A DNA stretch of 64,000 bases, taken from assembly GCA_030837285.1 (NCBI GenBank), contig JAUPKU010000010.1, forward strand, positions 1 through 64,000, given 5' to 3'. Positions 47,952 to 56,858 of this stretch are shown one piece after another; the first letter of the stretch is position 1, and each line of letters opens with the position of its first letter. The position numbers and the translations under genes were made by a program. The stretch comes from Thermoproteota archaeon (lineage in GTDB: Archaea; Thermoproteota; Bathyarchaeia; RBG-16-48-13; GCA-020355125). Under the pieces are notes generated by a model, which saw only the letters and a list, made by a program, of their open reading frames with translations, made no database searches and was not told where the DNA came from.

Positions 47952-49601
47952 TTATGGAAATACCGCTCCTTTATCAGCCGAGGCTGCCAGTCTTGAATAT
48001 CTAGATAAATATCTTGGAACGTTTCTCTTGGGGGGTTGCCATCTCTCTAACCTCTTCTTAAATTCATCTTCTTGTATTTCTAAATGAATTATTCTCGACA
48101 TTATATCGTAACTTATAATATCTCCATCTTTTACAACGGCTAGAAGACCGCCTTCAATTGCCTCAGGTGATACATGACCTATTACAGGACCTCGGCTTGA
48201 TCCTGAGAATCTTCCATCACTCACTAAAGCGACATGTGAGTCCAACTCCATGCCAACCATAATTGAGGTTATCATATGCATTTCTCTCATTCCGGGACCA
48301 CCTTTAGGTCCCTCATAGCGTACGACAATTATATCCCCATGATTTATTCTGTGATTCCAAAGCGCGTCTATGGCATCTTCCATACAATCAAATACTTTCG
48401 CTGGACCCGTATGTTTCAACATCTTTGGATTAACGGCCACACTCTTAACAACAGCACCCTTGGGAGCTAGATTCCCTTTTAAGACAGTAATACTACCTTC
48501 TGTGTGAAAAGGATTTTCAAGAGGATGGATCACATCTCTTTCTAGGATCTTTACATTTTCAATTATTTCCCTTATGGTCTTACCGTTTACGGTCATGCAG
48601 TCAAGTCTTAAAAGAGGCTTCACTTCTTTCATCACCGCTGGAATTCCTCCGGCTCTGTCCAAATCCTTCAAGGTGAATGGTCCCGCGGGTTTTATTGGAC
48701 AGAGGTGTGGAGTCTTCTTACTAATAGCGTCGAAGGTATCAAGATCGATATTTATTCCTAACTCATAAGCAATGGCGGGCAAGTGGAGGCACGTGTTTAA
48801 GGAACCTCCAAGAGCCATATCTACAGTTATGGCATTCAGAAAGGCATCTCGAGTCATTATGTCTGATGGTCTAACATTATCTCCAAGTAAACTTATAATT
48901 CTATCACCACTATTTTGGGCTAAACGGATTTTCTCAGAATCTACAGCATGGAGTGTCGCACATTTTGGTAACGACATACCTAAAGCCTCAGTGACAGCGG
49001 CCATGCTATTTGCTGTTCCCATCATAGAGCATGAGCCAGAGCCGGGGCAAGCATAGCCTTCTATGATTTTCAATTCTTCTTCTGTGATCTTGCCAACATT
49101 AACGGCACCAATAAGTTCTCGCATATCTACTAAAGTTAGTTCTTGTCCCTTGTATACTCCAGGTACCATAGGGCCTCCTGTAACTACTATTGAAGGTATA
49201 TTTAAGCGGGTTGCAGCCATCAGGTGCCCTGGCACGCTTTTATCACAAGAGGGAATGAGAACCATCGCGTCGAATTGGTGGGCTTCAACCATGATCTCTA
49301 TTGAGTCTGTGATGAGTTCTCTACTTGGAAGAGAGTAGCGCATCCCAATGGTTCCTTGAATCATACCGTCGCAAACAGCTATTGTATCAAATTCAAAGGG
49401 TGTTCCACCAGCAATATAAATGCCCTTCTTCACAGCTTCGGATATCTTCCGTAGATGTACATGTCCTGGAACTATCTCATTCCAAGAGTTTACAACCGCA
49501 ATCCATGGTCTAGCTATTTCATTATCGTTAAGTCCAAGGGACTTTAAGAGAGCTCTAGAAGCGGCTCTCTGTACGCCTTTCTTTACAAGATCACTTCTCA
49601 T
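47952..49601 (-). CDS. ilvD: Dihydroxy-acid dehydratase (IlvD/Edd family)
   Basis: RPWIAVVNSWNEIVPGHVHL; LIPSCDKSVPGHLMAA; GYACPGSGSCSMMGTANSMAAVTEALG; GPKGGPGMREM; LVSDGRFSGSSRGPVIGHVSPEA. Confidence 0.92.
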   Translation of the reverse strand: MRSDLVKKGVQRAASRALLKSLGLNDNEIARPWIAVVNSWNEIVPGHVHLRKISEAVKKGIYIAGGTPFEFDTIAVCDGMIQGTIGMRYSLPSRELITDSIEIMVEAHQFDAMVLIPSCDKSVPGHLMAATRLNIPSIVVTGGPMVPGVYKGQELTLVDMRELIGAVNVGKITEEELKIIEGYACPGSGSCSMMGTANSMAAVTEALGMSLPKCATLHAVDSEKIRLAQNSGDRIISLLGDNVRPSDIMTRDAFLNAITVDMALGGSLNTCLHLPAIAYELGINIDLDTFDAISKKTPHLCPIKPAGPFTLKDLDRAGGIPAVMKEVKPLLRLDCMTVNGKTIREIIENVKILERDVIHPLENPFHTEGSITVLKGNLAPKGAVVKSVAVNPKMLKHTGPAKVFDCMEDAIDALWNHRINHGDIIVVRYEGPKGGPGMREMHMITSIMVGMELDSHVALVSDGRFSGSSRGPVIGHVSPEAIEGGLLAVVKDGDIISYDIMSRIIHLEIQEDEFKKRLERWQPPKRNVPRYLSRYSRLAASADKGAVFP

Positions 49602-49683
49602 ATTCCTATTTCTTTGCCTCTGATAATATGCTGATAGCTGACGAATGTTTTCCTTTTTATTTAGGTTTAAAAGATGATGGACT

Positions 49684-51174
49684 TCATTTTTGAGACGTTG
49701 TTAATATCTCCTTAAGATCTTCCTCCAATCTTTTATAGAGACCATACGTTTTGTAATACTTGGCATTATTTTCCTTGATTGGCTTCACAACATCAGTTAG
49801 GGGATTATCTATTTTTTTTATAGCTGAATCAAAGCTTTCGGACAATCCTGCACTTACAGAGATTAAACATGCTACCGCAAGAGTTCCAGTTTCAAGTTCT
49901 GTAGGTATCCAAACTGAAAGACCAAAGGCATCAGCTATCATCTGCCTCCAAACGCGAGCACTGGCTCCTCCACCTGAAGTTACAATCCTATCAGCTACTA
50001 TTCCTGGATTCAGCGATTGTATTCTTTCCCAGCAGAGGAAAAGCTGGTAAACAGTCCCCTCCATAATAGCTCTGAAGATGTGTTTTCGGCTATGACCTAG
50101 ACAGAGACCAAAGATTACTCCTCGCGCATATGGATTGAAGTTACCTGTTTCATTTCTAGTTTTGCCTTCGAATGCTCTTTCACCCATCATATGAGGTAGA
50201 AATACTAATCCTCCGGCTCCTTGTCCAACATCTTCAGCTTCAGAATCGAGAAAATCCCAAGTGCTTTTACCCATTCTTTCAGCTTGGATTCTATCTTCTT
50301 CACAGAAATTGTTTTTAAACCATTGAGGTACTGTCCCTTCGACACCTAAGATGCTTCTAAAGGTTCCTTTCGGTCTTGCACCGCTTTCCGAGATGTATTC
50401 GATCATAGATCCTGTACCTATGTACACTAAAAGATCTCTAGCTTTGGAAGCGTTTCTGTCAAGAGATCTACCTAGATTATCCGCTGATCCTGTTATGACG
50501 GGAATTCCCTCTACTAAACCAGTTTCTTCAGCTGCTTCTTTAGTGACTTCTCCAATGACTTCTTCGGGCTTTCGAGGTTCAGGAAGTATATCTTTACTTA
50601 CACCAATGTAGTTCACAACTTTGTCATTCCACGAGCCTGCCTTTTCATCGAACATTCCAGAGCCATTAGCATCATTTGTATCAGTACAGAATGTTCCACT
50701 AATCTTCATCCTAACAAAATCTTTTGGGAATAGAATCTTGTATGTTTTTTTAATCAAATCTGGATTATTTCTCTTTATCCACAAAATTTTGGGTGCTGTA
50801 GCTGTGTAGTATGGTTGAGGTACATCTATTACATTATTTATCTCATTGGTTATTTCTACAGTTCGAAGGTCTGGCCAGCTTAGACAGGGAAATAATGGAG
50901 TGCCCTTATTGTTCACAAGGATTGGTGCATGCATTTGCGCGCAAGCACCTACTCCCACGATTTCTTTAGGATTAGTTTTAGTTACAACTTCCTTAATTTC
51001 TTTTTTAACGTTAGTCCACCATTGGTTAGGATTTTGCTCAAAAAAATTGGGTTGAGGATGATACACGCTAATCTCATCATGCGCTTCGGCGATTCTCTTA
51101 AATTGGCTATCATATAGTATAACTTTAGAAACTGATGTACCGATATCTATTGTTAAGAAATATTTATTGCTCAT
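49684..51174 (-). CDS. FGGY family carbohydrate kinase (xylulokinase-like)
   Basis: FLTIDIGTSVSKVILYD; GVGACAQMHAPILVNNKGTPLFPCLSWPDLR; VITGSADNLGRSL; VTSGGGASARVWRQMIADAFGLSV. Confidence 0.88.
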   Translation of the reverse strand: MSNKYFLTIDIGTSVSKVILYDSQFKRIAEAHDEISVYHPQPNFFEQNPNQWWTNVKKEIKEVVTKTNPKEIVGVGACAQMHAPILVNNKGTPLFPCLSWPDLRTVEITNEINNVIDVPQPYYTATAPKILWIKRNNPDLIKKTYKILFPKDFVRMKISGTFCTDTNDANGSGMFDEKAGSWNDKVVNYIGVSKDILPEPRKPEEVIGEVTKEAAEETGLVEGIPVITGSADNLGRSLDRNASKARDLLVYIGTGSMIEYISESGARPKGTFRSILGVEGTVPQWFKNNFCEEDRIQAERMGKSTWDFLDSEAEDVGQGAGGLVFLPHMMGERAFEGKTRNETGNFNPYARGVIFGLCLGHSRKHIFRAIMEGTVYQLFLCWERIQSLNPGIVADRIVTSGGGASARVWRQMIADAFGLSVWIPTELETGTLAVACLISVSAGLSESFDSAIKKIDNPLTDVVKPIKENNAKYYKTYGLYKRLEEDLKEILTTSQK

Positions 51175-51414
51175 AGCTGCCACCAATTTAAATCGATTTT
51201 TTTTATATTTCAAACACTATGTACCTCTACTTCCTTGTCAGATTATAAATATTTAATTGCCTTGTTCTTCCGTATAGTTGAACGTAAAACATTAAAAATA
51301 ATTCCAACATTCTTTTCTTGAGTTAATATAGAATTTTTACTAATTGCAAGAACAAATTCAAAACCTTTATAATGAGTGGCCAATCTAGAATTGCACCATC
51401 GGAGATATTTCAAC

Positions 51415-51969
51415 ATGTACGAAATCAGATGGCATGGTAGGGCTGGACAAGGAATAATAACTGTTAGTCGTCTCCTTGGATATGCGGCTCTTCTAGAGGG
51501 GAAGTATGCTCAAGCTTTTCCCCAATTCGGCCCAGAACGAATCGGTGCTCCAATCCTTGGCTTTACGCGAATATCGGATGAGCCCATCGAGGTTCACAGT
51601 GCTGTATACAATCCAGACGTTGTCATAGTCTTGGATGATACGGTGCCGAAAATTGTTAATGTTACGGAAGGGCTCAAACAAGGTGGGAAAATGCTCTTAA
51701 ATTCAGCAAAGAAACCCGAGGATTTGAAGGAAGAGTTGAAGATTAAAGATGTTAGATGTTCTTCTGTTGATGCAACGCGAATATCCTTAGATATACTAGG
51801 AAGTGGTAGAGCTTTCAACACAGCTATGTTAGGAGCTCTTATAAAAACTGAACCTCTGGTTTCGGTAGAAACTTTATGTAAAGCCTTGAATGAACGTTTT
51901 AGGAAAGATATTGCTGCTAAGAATATTGAAGTTTTGCTTAAAGCATACAAGGAAGTGGTGGAAGCATGA
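51415..51969 (+). CDS. porG: Pyruvate/2-oxoacid:ferredoxin oxidoreductase gamma subunit
   Basis: MYEIRWHGRAGQGIITVSRLLGYAALLEGKYAQAFPQFGPERIGAPILGFTRIS. Confidence 0.92.
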   Translation: MYEIRWHGRAGQGIITVSRLLGYAALLEGKYAQAFPQFGPERIGAPILGFTRISDEPIEVHSAVYNPDVVIVLDDTVPKIVNVTEGLKQGGKMLLNSAKKPEDLKEELKIKDVRCSSVDATRISLDILGSGRAFNTAMLGALIKTEPLVSVETLCKALNERFRKDIAAKNIEVLLKAYKEVVEA

Positions 51970-52271
51970 CCGAAGATGAGAAACCTCTAGGGGAAAGAAT
52001 GAAGTTACCTTGGCGGCAGATGCCAATAGGCGGAACGGCGTTTCAGCCAGGGTCATCAACTGAATATAAGACTGGCGACTGGCGAATTATTAAAAAACCT
52101 GTTATCGATCACAAAAGGTGCATTATGTGCTTGCTCTGCTGGATATTTTGCCCAGATGTCTCTATAACTAGAAGTCCAGATCAAGTAGAAATCGACTATT
52201 ATCATTGCAAAGGATGTGGAATTTGTTCTGCAGAATGTCCTGTCCGCTGCATAAGTATGGTGGAGGAATAA
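51966..52271 (+). CDS. porD: Pyruvate/2-oxoacid:ferredoxin oxidoreductase delta subunit (2x[4Fe-4S])
   Basis: CIMCLLCWIFCPD and CKGCGICSAECPV; ATGA overlap with porG. Confidence 0.92.
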   Translation: MTEDEKPLGERMKLPWRQMPIGGTAFQPGSSTEYKTGDWRIIKKPVIDHKRCIMCLLCWIFCPDVSITRSPDQVEIDYYHCKGCGICSAECPVRCISMVEE

Positions 52272-52274
52272 GAA

Positions 52275-53552
52275 ATGGTCTTACACACTGTTAAGAAAGT
52301 ATATTACCCCAGTAAGGTGCCTCCTTTTGCACCTCAGGTAGTTCCCTACCAAGGAGAAGGGGTAACGGTAAGGCGCCAAGAGGTCGTCGGTTATAATGGG
52401 GATGAAGCGGTAGCATTAGCTGTTAAACAGAGTAAAGTAGATGTTGTCGCTGCCTATCCTATTACTCCTCAAACTATAATTGTTGAGCGGTTCAGTGAGT
52501 ATGTGGCAGATGGCGAAGTTGATACTGAGTTTGTGTGTCTTGAATCGGAACATTCAGCAGCATCGGCTTCTATCGGTGCAAGCTTGACTGGTGCTAGAGT
52601 CTTCACTGCAACCGCTAGTCAGGGGTTAGCTTTAATGCATGAGGTTCTTTATACTGCCTCAGGTTTAAGATGTCCAATAGTAATGGCAGTTGCTAATAGA
52701 GCCCTCTCAGCGCCGTTAAATATACATAATGACCGTTCAGATATGATGGGTTCTAGAGACTGCGGTTGGATTCAAATCTATGCGGAGAACTCTCAGGAGG
52801 CATATGATTGGACTATTCAGGCTTTTAAAATAGCTGAAAATACTACTGTACAACTGCCAGTAACTGTCAATTTCGATGGTTTCGTGATATCACATGCTAT
52901 GGAGACTATTAATACACTTGCTGATGAAGATGTTACTGGATTCCTTCCATCTAGAAAGCCTATTTTCACAATAGATCCGGAACATCCTGTAACTGTGGGA
53001 AGTCTATTCCTTCAAGAATACTACTTTGAGATCAAGCGGCAGCAGGAAGAAGCTCTTCAAAAGTCAGCCGAGGTAGTGGATCAAGTTGCTAAAGAATATT
53101 GTGCATTGAGTGGTAGAGAATACGGTATTTTAGAAACTTGTGGCATGGAAGATGCTGAGGCAGCTATACTCTGCATGGGAAGTACTGCGGGAACGGCTCG
53201 TTCCGTAATGAGGAAGATGCGCGCTGAGGGGAAGAAGGTTGGTTTGATTAAACTTTGGCTTTATAGACCCTTTCCAGTGGAAGAAATTATATCTGCTTTA
53301 GGAAATGTAAAGGCGTTGGCTATTATGGATATGGCTCTGAGCTTTGGAGCTCCAGTAGGAGCTTTGTGTAGTGATATAGCGACTATATTACAGCTGAGAG
53401 GAAACAATCTTAAAATCTTCGACGTGATTTATGGACTTGGCGGGAGAGATATTAGACCAGCTGAAATTGAGGGAATATTTAATGAGGCGTTATCAGTCGC
53501 CCAAACTGGAATTGTTAAAGAATCTGTCAAATATGTAGGGGTGAGGGAATAA
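52275..53552 (+). CDS. porA: Pyruvate/2-oxoacid:ferredoxin oxidoreductase alpha subunit
   Basis: GDEAVALAVKQSKVDVVAAYPITPQTIIVERFSEYVADGEVDTEFVCLESEHSAASASIGASLTGARVFTATASQGLALMHE. Confidence 0.92.
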   Translation: MVLHTVKKVYYPSKVPPFAPQVVPYQGEGVTVRRQEVVGYNGDEAVALAVKQSKVDVVAAYPITPQTIIVERFSEYVADGEVDTEFVCLESEHSAASASIGASLTGARVFTATASQGLALMHEVLYTASGLRCPIVMAVANRALSAPLNIHNDRSDMMGSRDCGWIQIYAENSQEAYDWTIQAFKIAENTTVQLPVTVNFDGFVISHAMETINTLADEDVTGFLPSRKPIFTIDPEHPVTVGSLFLQEYYFEIKRQQEEALQKSAEVVDQVAKEYCALSGREYGILETCGMEDAEAAILCMGSTAGTARSVMRKMRAEGKKVGLIKLWLYRPFPVEEIISALGNVKALAIMDMALSFGAPVGALCSDIATILQLRGNNLKIFDVIYGLGGRDIRPAEIEGIFNEALSVAQTGIVKESVKYVGVRE

Positions 53553-54478
53553 TGGTACTCTCTTTAAAAGAACTTTCATCAGAAGAACTCTACGCACCGG
53601 GACATCGTCTATGTGCAGGCTGTGGTCCATCTATATCTGCTAGAATGGCTTTAAAAGGTTCAAGAGGACCCTTAGTTGTCTCAAATGCTACAGGATGCAT
53701 TGAAGTTTCTACTACAGTATTTCCTTACACTGCTTGGCGTGTTCCGTGGGTTCACAGTCTCTTTGAGAATGCTGCAGCTACAGCAACCGGAATGGAGGCA
53801 GGATTTAAAGCTCTAACTAAAAAAGGGCTTCCGAACAAGCATATCGACGTGATTGCCCTTGGAGGAGATGGTGGAACGTTTGACATAGGCCTCCAAGCCT
53901 TGTCTGGAGCCTTGGAGAGAGGCCAGGACTTCGTTTACATCTGCTATGACAATGAGGCATACATGAATACTGGGATTCAAAGATCTGGAGGTACACCCCT
54001 TGGAGCTGCAACAACAACTAGTCCGGCAGGAAAAAAGATACCTGGGAAACAAGAGTATAAGAAAGACCTCTTAGGCATCTGCATAGCGCATAATATTAAA
54101 TATGCGGCTACAGCGTCAATAGGATTTCCAAACGATTATATCACTAAGGTCCGCAAAGGCATAGAAGTTGAAGGCCCAGCTATGATTCATGTTTTAGCGC
54201 CTTGTCCTCTAGGATGGCGTTCAGAGCCTTCTAACACTATTAAACTTGCCAAGCTTGCAGTGCAGACAACAATCTTCCCGCTTTATGAGGTTGAGAATGG
54301 GAAATACAAACTGACTATGAAAATTAAGAATCCCATTCCTGTAGAAGAGTATTTGAAGTTGCAGGGAAGATTCAGCCACCTATTTAGACCAGAGTTCAAG
54401 AATGTACTAGAAGCAATAAGGCAAGGCGCTAAAGAGAGATGGGAAAGAATTCTGGGGCTGTGTGGAGAATCGTCCTAA
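53552..54478 (+). CDS. porB: Pyruvate/2-oxoacid:ferredoxin oxidoreductase beta subunit
   Basis: GHRLCAGCGPSISARMAL; VSNATGCIEVSTTVFPYTAW; VIALGGDGGTFDIGLQALSGALERGQDFVYICYDNEAYMNTGIQRSG TPP motif. Confidence 0.93.
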   Translation: MVLSLKELSSEELYAPGHRLCAGCGPSISARMALKGSRGPLVVSNATGCIEVSTTVFPYTAWRVPWVHSLFENAAATATGMEAGFKALTKKGLPNKHIDVIALGGDGGTFDIGLQALSGALERGQDFVYICYDNEAYMNTGIQRSGGTPLGAATTTSPAGKKIPGKQEYKKDLLGICIAHNIKYAATASIGFPNDYITKVRKGIEVEGPAMIHVLAPCPLGWRSEPSNTIKLAKLAVQTTIFPLYEVENGKYKLTMKIKNPIPVEEYLKLQGRFSHLFRPEFKNVLEAIRQGAKERWERILGLCGESS

Positions 54479-54574
54479 TCTTCTTTCTCTTTTTATTCTT
54501 TAGATTTTTATATATATTTTCGTCAGTTCTTATAAGGTTCCTCTGGGTGTACTATTCTTTTGGTGATGTTATCG

Positions 54575-54904
54575 ATGGATATTGTTTCTTATGAGGATTT
54601 TAAGAAGTTGGATATTCGCTTGGTTAGCGCTGTAAAGGCTGAGCCTATTGCTGAGAAGACGCGAATTTTGAAGCTAACTGTTGATATAGGTGCAGGTGAA
54701 ACGAGGGTTATGATTGCTGGAGGTGCAGAATTCTACAAGCCTGAGGATTTTGTTGGGAAGAAATTCGTAGCTTTAGTAAATCTTGCTCCTAGAAGGATTA
54801 GTGGGGTGGACTCTCAAGGAATGTTGCTAGCTGCTGACGCCCAGGGTAAACCTCTCTGGTTAACTATTGTAGAAGATGGTGAAGCTGGTTTGAAGATAAC
54901 CTAA
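54575..54904 (+). CDS. tRNA-binding OB-domain protein (methionyl-tRNA synthetase beta-subunit-like)
   Basis: MDIVSYEDFKKLDIRLVSAVKAEPI..TRILKLTVDIG..RVMIAGGAEFYKPEDFVGKKFVALVNLAPRRISGVDSQGMLLAA. Confidence 0.88.
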   Translation: MDIVSYEDFKKLDIRLVSAVKAEPIAEKTRILKLTVDIGAGETRVMIAGGAEFYKPEDFVGKKFVALVNLAPRRISGVDSQGMLLAADAQGKPLWLTIVEDGEAGLKIT

Positions 54905-54987
54905 ATCGCTTTTTCCATTATTATCTTTTTGGAGAAGCACAACATTAATCTTAATCCTTATTCACTCTATTGAGAAAGGTGATATTT

Positions 54988-55173
54988 GTGAGTAGAACGA
55001 AAAAGAGACAGCGGCAAGCACCTATGCCCGCAGCTTCAGCTGGTCTTCTTAGATTCTATGAGGAGAAGACAAGTTCCATAATAAAGATAAGGCCGGAGTT
55101 CATAATTGTGACAACTGCCGTCTTAATAGTATCTATTTTATTGGCTCATGTCTTTCTAACTGGTATCATCTGA
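54988..55173 (+). CDS. Preprotein translocase Sec61-beta/SecG subunit
   Basis: SRTKKRQRQAPMPAASAGLLRFYEEKTSSIIKIRPEFIIVTTAVLIVSILLAHVFL. Confidence 0.85.
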   Translation: MSRTKKRQRQAPMPAASAGLLRFYEEKTSSIIKIRPEFIIVTTAVLIVSILLAHVFLTGII

Positions 55174-55221
55174 TACTATTCTATCTTTAATTATTTCTTG
55201 TTCTCTTGGGGTTTTCTTTTT

Positions 55222-56226
55222 TTAGATGTATCTGCCTAAATTTACTTGGCTAAGATGAGTTATTGGTTTGGCGTTTATGCCAAGATTTTTCTTGAGATAT
55301 TTTCCGAAATCATCTCTGAAACCATGGACAGTGTATACTCTCTTCGGTTTAGCTTGCTCTACATAGTTTAAAAGTTGGTTGAAGTCGGCGTGGTTACTTA
55401 GTGGAAATGCTGTATAGGATACGCTTGATTTGTATCGCATAGCCCAACCCGTAGCGATAGCTTTGGAGTAGTCTTCGTCGATTAGCGCATCTTCGCTGCT
55501 TGGTGTAATATAGACACATTGTTTTTCTCTGAGGATTTTCTTTCCCTCTTCGCTATTAGAGTCTATGTATTTTAGCGCTACACCATTTTTATTGTATGCC
55601 TCGCTTATCTTTGATATAGTATGATGGGCTACTACTGGAATTGTTGTGAATTTGTTGACAAGTCTCATTATCTCTTGGGCTTTGCCTGTGGAGTATACTT
55701 TGAATGTGGGAATTTTTTCCTCGTGAATTTTGCTTAGAATCCAGTCGATGATTTCAGTGTATACTTCTTCTTGACGTGGGAAGATGTAGGAAGGGTTGCC
55801 ATAAGTAGTTTCCAAAATCAGTGTATCGCATGATACAGCTTTTGCCGCAGATGTTGTAAGCATGTCTCTGCAGTTTATGTCTCCTGTGTATACTATGGTT
55901 AAGTCAGGAGTCTCTATCTTGAATTGTGCTGATCCCAGTATGTGACCAGCGTTAAAAGGAGTTATCTTGAGCTTGTCAATTTCGACTGGTCTATCATACT
56001 TTAGGGCGTTACAGTTCAGATTTTTTCTTCCGCCAGAGTCTAGTATATCTCTTGTTTCTGCTGTAAGGAAAATCTCATTTCCGTTTGACAGCCCCATTGT
56101 ATGGTCTCCGTGGGCATGTGAAATAAAGTTAAATGATTTTACTCCTTTCTTAGAAGGATCAAAGCGGATGGCGCATTCTTTGGTCGAAATGGTTACGCCG
56201 TCAGACCAGCCGATGTCTAGCTCCAT
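55222..56226 (-). CDS. MBL-fold metallo-hydrolase (mRNA 3'-processing/exonuclease-like)
   Basis: NFISHAHGDHTMGL; ITPFNAGHILGSAQFKIETPDLTIVYTGDINCRDMLTTSAAKAVSCDTLILETTYGNPSYIFP; LSNHADFNQLLNYVEQAKPKRVYTVHG. Confidence 0.88.
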   Translation of the reverse strand: MELDIGWSDGVTISTKECAIRFDPSKKGVKSFNFISHAHGDHTMGLSNGNEIFLTAETRDILDSGGRKNLNCNALKYDRPVEIDKLKITPFNAGHILGSAQFKIETPDLTIVYTGDINCRDMLTTSAAKAVSCDTLILETTYGNPSYIFPRQEEVYTEIIDWILSKIHEEKIPTFKVYSTGKAQEIMRLVNKFTTIPVVAHHTISKISEAYNKNGVALKYIDSNSEEGKKILREKQCVYITPSSEDALIDEDYSKAIATGWAMRYKSSVSYTAFPLSNHADFNQLLNYVEQAKPKRVYTVHGFRDDFGKYLKKNLGINAKPITHLSQVNLGRYI

Positions 56227-56338
56227 TCTGTATTCGTCTCCAATCCCATATCACGGAGATTGTTCATCCGTTTCATAGCATGATTATTGGAATAAAAAGT
56301 TTAATCTCGGAAGATGAATGCTGATTGGAGTTGTGTGC

Positions 56339-56608
56339 TTAGTGGACGATTTCAAGTCGTTGGACATGGTTTAGGTTAACGAATAGTTCGCTTCTGTCCT
56401 CTCGACTGGCGATTTGTGGCAGTGGGTTAGCTAGAGTGGTACGTAAGACTATTGCGTCTGCGTTGGAAAGCCATATTCCGGGTGGATCTTGAGATATAGT
56501 TGCTATTGTCCCTTCGAATCCGAAGTTACGTTCTAGGATGACGCGAATCTTCTTGCCAATGTTTCTCTCTAGAATCTGAAGAACGCTCGGGCTAACTTCT
56601 GCCGACAT
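56339..56608 (-). CDS. Sm-like (LSm) protein, divergent
   Basis: LERNIGKKIRVILERNFGFEGTIATISQDPPGIWLSNADAIVLRTT...ELFVNLNHVQRLEIV resembles Sm1/Sm2 strands. Confidence 0.55.
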   Translation of the reverse strand: MSAEVSPSVLQILERNIGKKIRVILERNFGFEGTIATISQDPPGIWLSNADAIVLRTTLANPLPQIASREDRSELFVNLNHVQRLEIVH

Positions 56609-56858
56609 AACAAGACCGTATATGATACTAGAATTCTTCTTAGATAAAAACTTCTTTCTCTAAAATTGTTGTTAAAATAGTCTATAATTTTCAAGTTTAT
56701 TGGTAATTATTGTAGGGTTTCTCTGGTGTTTCGAGGTTACTTGGGAAGGGGATTGTGTACTCTTAATAGGGATTTGGTTTGTATTGAATAGGGATTTAAA
56801 GAAGTGTGGGTTAAATCTTGTGCGTTAGGTTTTCCAAGGGAAGGGTGAAGAGTGGAAG

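Noticed and set aside
51594-51950. 118-aa minus-strand ORF
   Set aside because: Antisense to porG.
52884-52893. GTGATATCAC palindrome inside porA
   Set aside because: Single copy inside a conserved coding sequence; likely chance, unlike the intergenic cluster at 45.3-46.6 kb.
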